From contig NZ_BFFO01000008.1 of assembly GCF_003116835.1 (NCBI RefSeq), positions 22,245 to 86,244 on the forward strand: 64,000 nt of DNA. Reading direction: 5' to 3'. The notes beneath the pieces are model-generated. The model saw only the letters and a list, made by a program, of their open reading frames with translations. It was not told the origin of the DNA and made no database searches. This DNA is from Lactococcus termiticola (GTDB lineage: Bacteria > Bacillota > Bacilli > Lactobacillales > Streptococcaceae). Position numbers and translations under genes: made by a program. Shown here in pieces: positions 62,893-64,000 of this stretch (within the stretch, counting starts at the first letter, position 1; every line of letters starts with the position of its first letter).

Positions 62893-63737
62893 TTACTTCC
62901 ATAGCCTGTCGCATAATCAATCTTCACACCAGGCTGGACATTAGGCACAAAGACGTTGAAATCAAGGCTACCATCCTTGCTTTTGGCTTGAATCTCATTT
63001 CCCATAGGAACCAGGTCATCGCCTACATAGATAGGCTTCACTTGATAGCGGACGGTCTTGCCCTTATCAATAGCCTTGCGGACTTGTGTCTCGTAGTAGT
63101 TTTGGCCGGTGTTGTCATCCTCGCCGTTTGAAGCCTGGTTGGCCCAGGCTGTCTGGGCGGCAATGTTTTCTGGATTGGCCTCAGAGGCATCAAAGCTTGA
63201 CAGGCCTGCAGCGATAGCGTAGCCAATCAAATGGCCCCGGTTGTATAGGGTATTGTAGGGGCTTGATTTGAGCATGATTTGATGCCAGCCGGCAGGCTTG
63301 ATGGTCTCGCTGTTTGACTTGCCGTTTGAGCTGGTTTCATTACGGTTCTTGTATTGGCGGGTGGTCTTGTTCAAGAGGGCATCAGCCACACCCAGTTGCT
63401 TGTCGCTGTTCAGTGGTGTATTGTGGACATAAGGGGCAGAGGAGACGTCGGCATTCAGGCTTGACTTGTTGTCATTGACCACAAAGGCACCACTGCCATT
63501 CCATTTGACATTGTTGCCCAACTGCTTCTTCACCGCATCAACCAGGACAGACTCAGCCAGTGTCTTGCTTGGCTTTTCGTCTGATTCCTTGCCGTAGTCC
63601 ACATTGCTAGATGCTGAAGCCTGTGTTTGATCAATCTTTTGCTGGCCTTTTTCAAGCAGGCTCTGCTGAGAGCAGGCAGCAAGCAAGGGCAGGACAGTCA
63701 AGAGAATGAGCGACTTTTTCCAATTTGATGTTTTCAT
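62886..63737 (-). CDS. Lipoprotein DNA/RNA non-specific endonuclease (EndA/NucA-like)
   Basis: 283 residues: signal peptide with lipobox LLAAC and Cys22, a linker, then a beta-beta-alpha metal nuclease domain. The active-site motif reads YNRGHLIGYAIAAGL (NRGH in place of the common DRGH), followed by NPENIAAQTAWANQ with the metal-binding Asn. Streptococcal EndA degrades DNA during transformation and at the cell surface; a role alongside dprA is possible but not shown. The promoter has TATAAT at about 63771. Confidence 0.88.
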   Translation of the reverse strand: MKTSNWKKSLILLTVLPLLAACSQQSLLEKGQQKIDQTQASASSNVDYGKESDEKPSKTLAESVLVDAVKKQLGNNVKWNGSGAFVVNDNKSSLNADVSSAPYVHNTPLNSDKQLGVADALLNKTTRQYKNRNETSSNGKSNSETIKPAGWHQIMLKSSPYNTLYNRGHLIGYAIAAGLSSFDASEANPENIAAQTAWANQASNGEDDNTGQNYYETQVRKAIDKGKTVRYQVKPIYVGDDLVPMGNEIQAKSKDGSLDFNVFVPNVQPGVKIDYATGYGSKE

Positions 63738-63844
63738 GAGATTCCTTTGTTTTTATTTCTTTTGAAATAAATTATAGCATATTTTTTTGATAATTTTAGG
63801 ATAGTTGCATACTTTGCGAGGGCTTATCAACTTTCTTTGACAGA

Positions 63845-63870
63845 ATAAAAAAGCCCATCCAAAGGCTTTA
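63845..63870. terminator. Hairpin left of the IS end
   Basis: AAAAAGCC-CATCCAAA-GGCTTTATT; a weak terminator between the nuclease promoter region and the IS end. Confidence 0.45.
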
Positions 63871-63873
63871 TTA

Positions 63874-64000
63874 GGCTCTATAATAAATCGTGTGGGAAAT
63901 GTCCCACACGATTTTTTCTTGCAAAAGAAAAAGCTTATCTCTAAGATATAAGTAACCACACAAATACCGAAAGAAAGATAAGATTTATGTTTGATTCTAT
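63874..64000 (+). mobile_element. ISL3-family element, left end (continues past the window)
   Basis: The terminal repeat begins GGCTCTATAATAAATCGTGT at 63874 and matches the inverted repeat of the 44-kb remnant at all but a few of 24 positions. The inner part of the repeat is mirrored at once (AAATCGTGTGGGA-AATG-TCCCACACGATTT, 63886-63915), making a 13-bp perfect hairpin that may block read-through into the transposase gene. Confidence 0.75.
63987..64000 (+). CDS. Start of an ISL3 transposase (partial)
   Basis: ATG TTT GAT TCT follows GAAAGATAAG at the expected place inside the IS end. Only four codons are visible, so the call rests on the terminal repeat and spacing. Confidence 0.5.

Overview
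The window looks like a chromosomal segment of a Streptococcaceae member close to Lactococcus or Streptococcus, with a G+C content that looks high for that group (judged by eye, not counted). Evidence: the gene orders murI-rdgB / yfcE-like / xerD-like / scpA / scpB / rluB and dprA-topA-trmFO, murB next to potABCD, an FMN riboswitch in front of ribU, acetolactate synthase plus acetolactate decarboxylase, and XerS with a difSL-type site. No rRNA, tRNA or CRISPR array was seen.

The window contains the replication terminus. Almost every gene left of 31.5 kb is on the plus strand and most genes to the right are on the minus strand. xerS and a 31-bp dif-like site (32641-32671) sit at the switch.

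Layout. 0-6 kb: yneF, a MurI-RdgB fusion, a phosphoesterase, a catalytically degenerate XerD-like protein, ScpA/ScpB, RluB, then riboswitch-controlled ribU. 6-12 kb: a RarD-type transporter, murB and potABCD behind a structured, terminator-ending leader. 12-21 kb: AI-2E family protein, TPR protein, alsS, guaC, trmL, aldB, dprA. 20.7-25.3 kb: topA, a DM13 lipoprotein behind a possible attenuator, trmFO. 25.5-31.5 kb: a five-gene cell-envelope operon in which four proteins share a cytosolic N-terminal W-FE-GRxP module and the fifth is a VanY-type carboxypeptidase. This is the best candidate here for an undescribed system. 31.5-43.4 kb: xerS/dif, a rhomboid-like protein, an MprF fused to a vestigial lysyl-tRNA synthetase, a PHP phosphatase, rplJL with its L10 leader, a membrane GDPD, ilvE and an MscS channel.

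43.5-48.6 kb is an AT-rich mosaic: a cut amino-acid permease, an integrase tail, an ISL3 transposase tail, the start of a probable formate/nitrite channel gene, an intact ABC exporter with a TetR regulator, and the 3' half of whiA. 48.6-64 kb returns to core genes: rnhB, rbgA, tag, pcrA, pyk, pfkA, nagA, telA, xpaC, gpsA, galU and a lipoprotein nuclease. A second ISL3-type end begins at the right edge.

Three features recur across the window: a palindrome TTTACATA-N8-TATGTAAA in front of four genes; a structured repeat of about 135 bp placed directly after four stop codons; and several genes whose start codon lies 6-7 nt after a -10 box with no ribosome-binding site (probable leaderless mRNAs).
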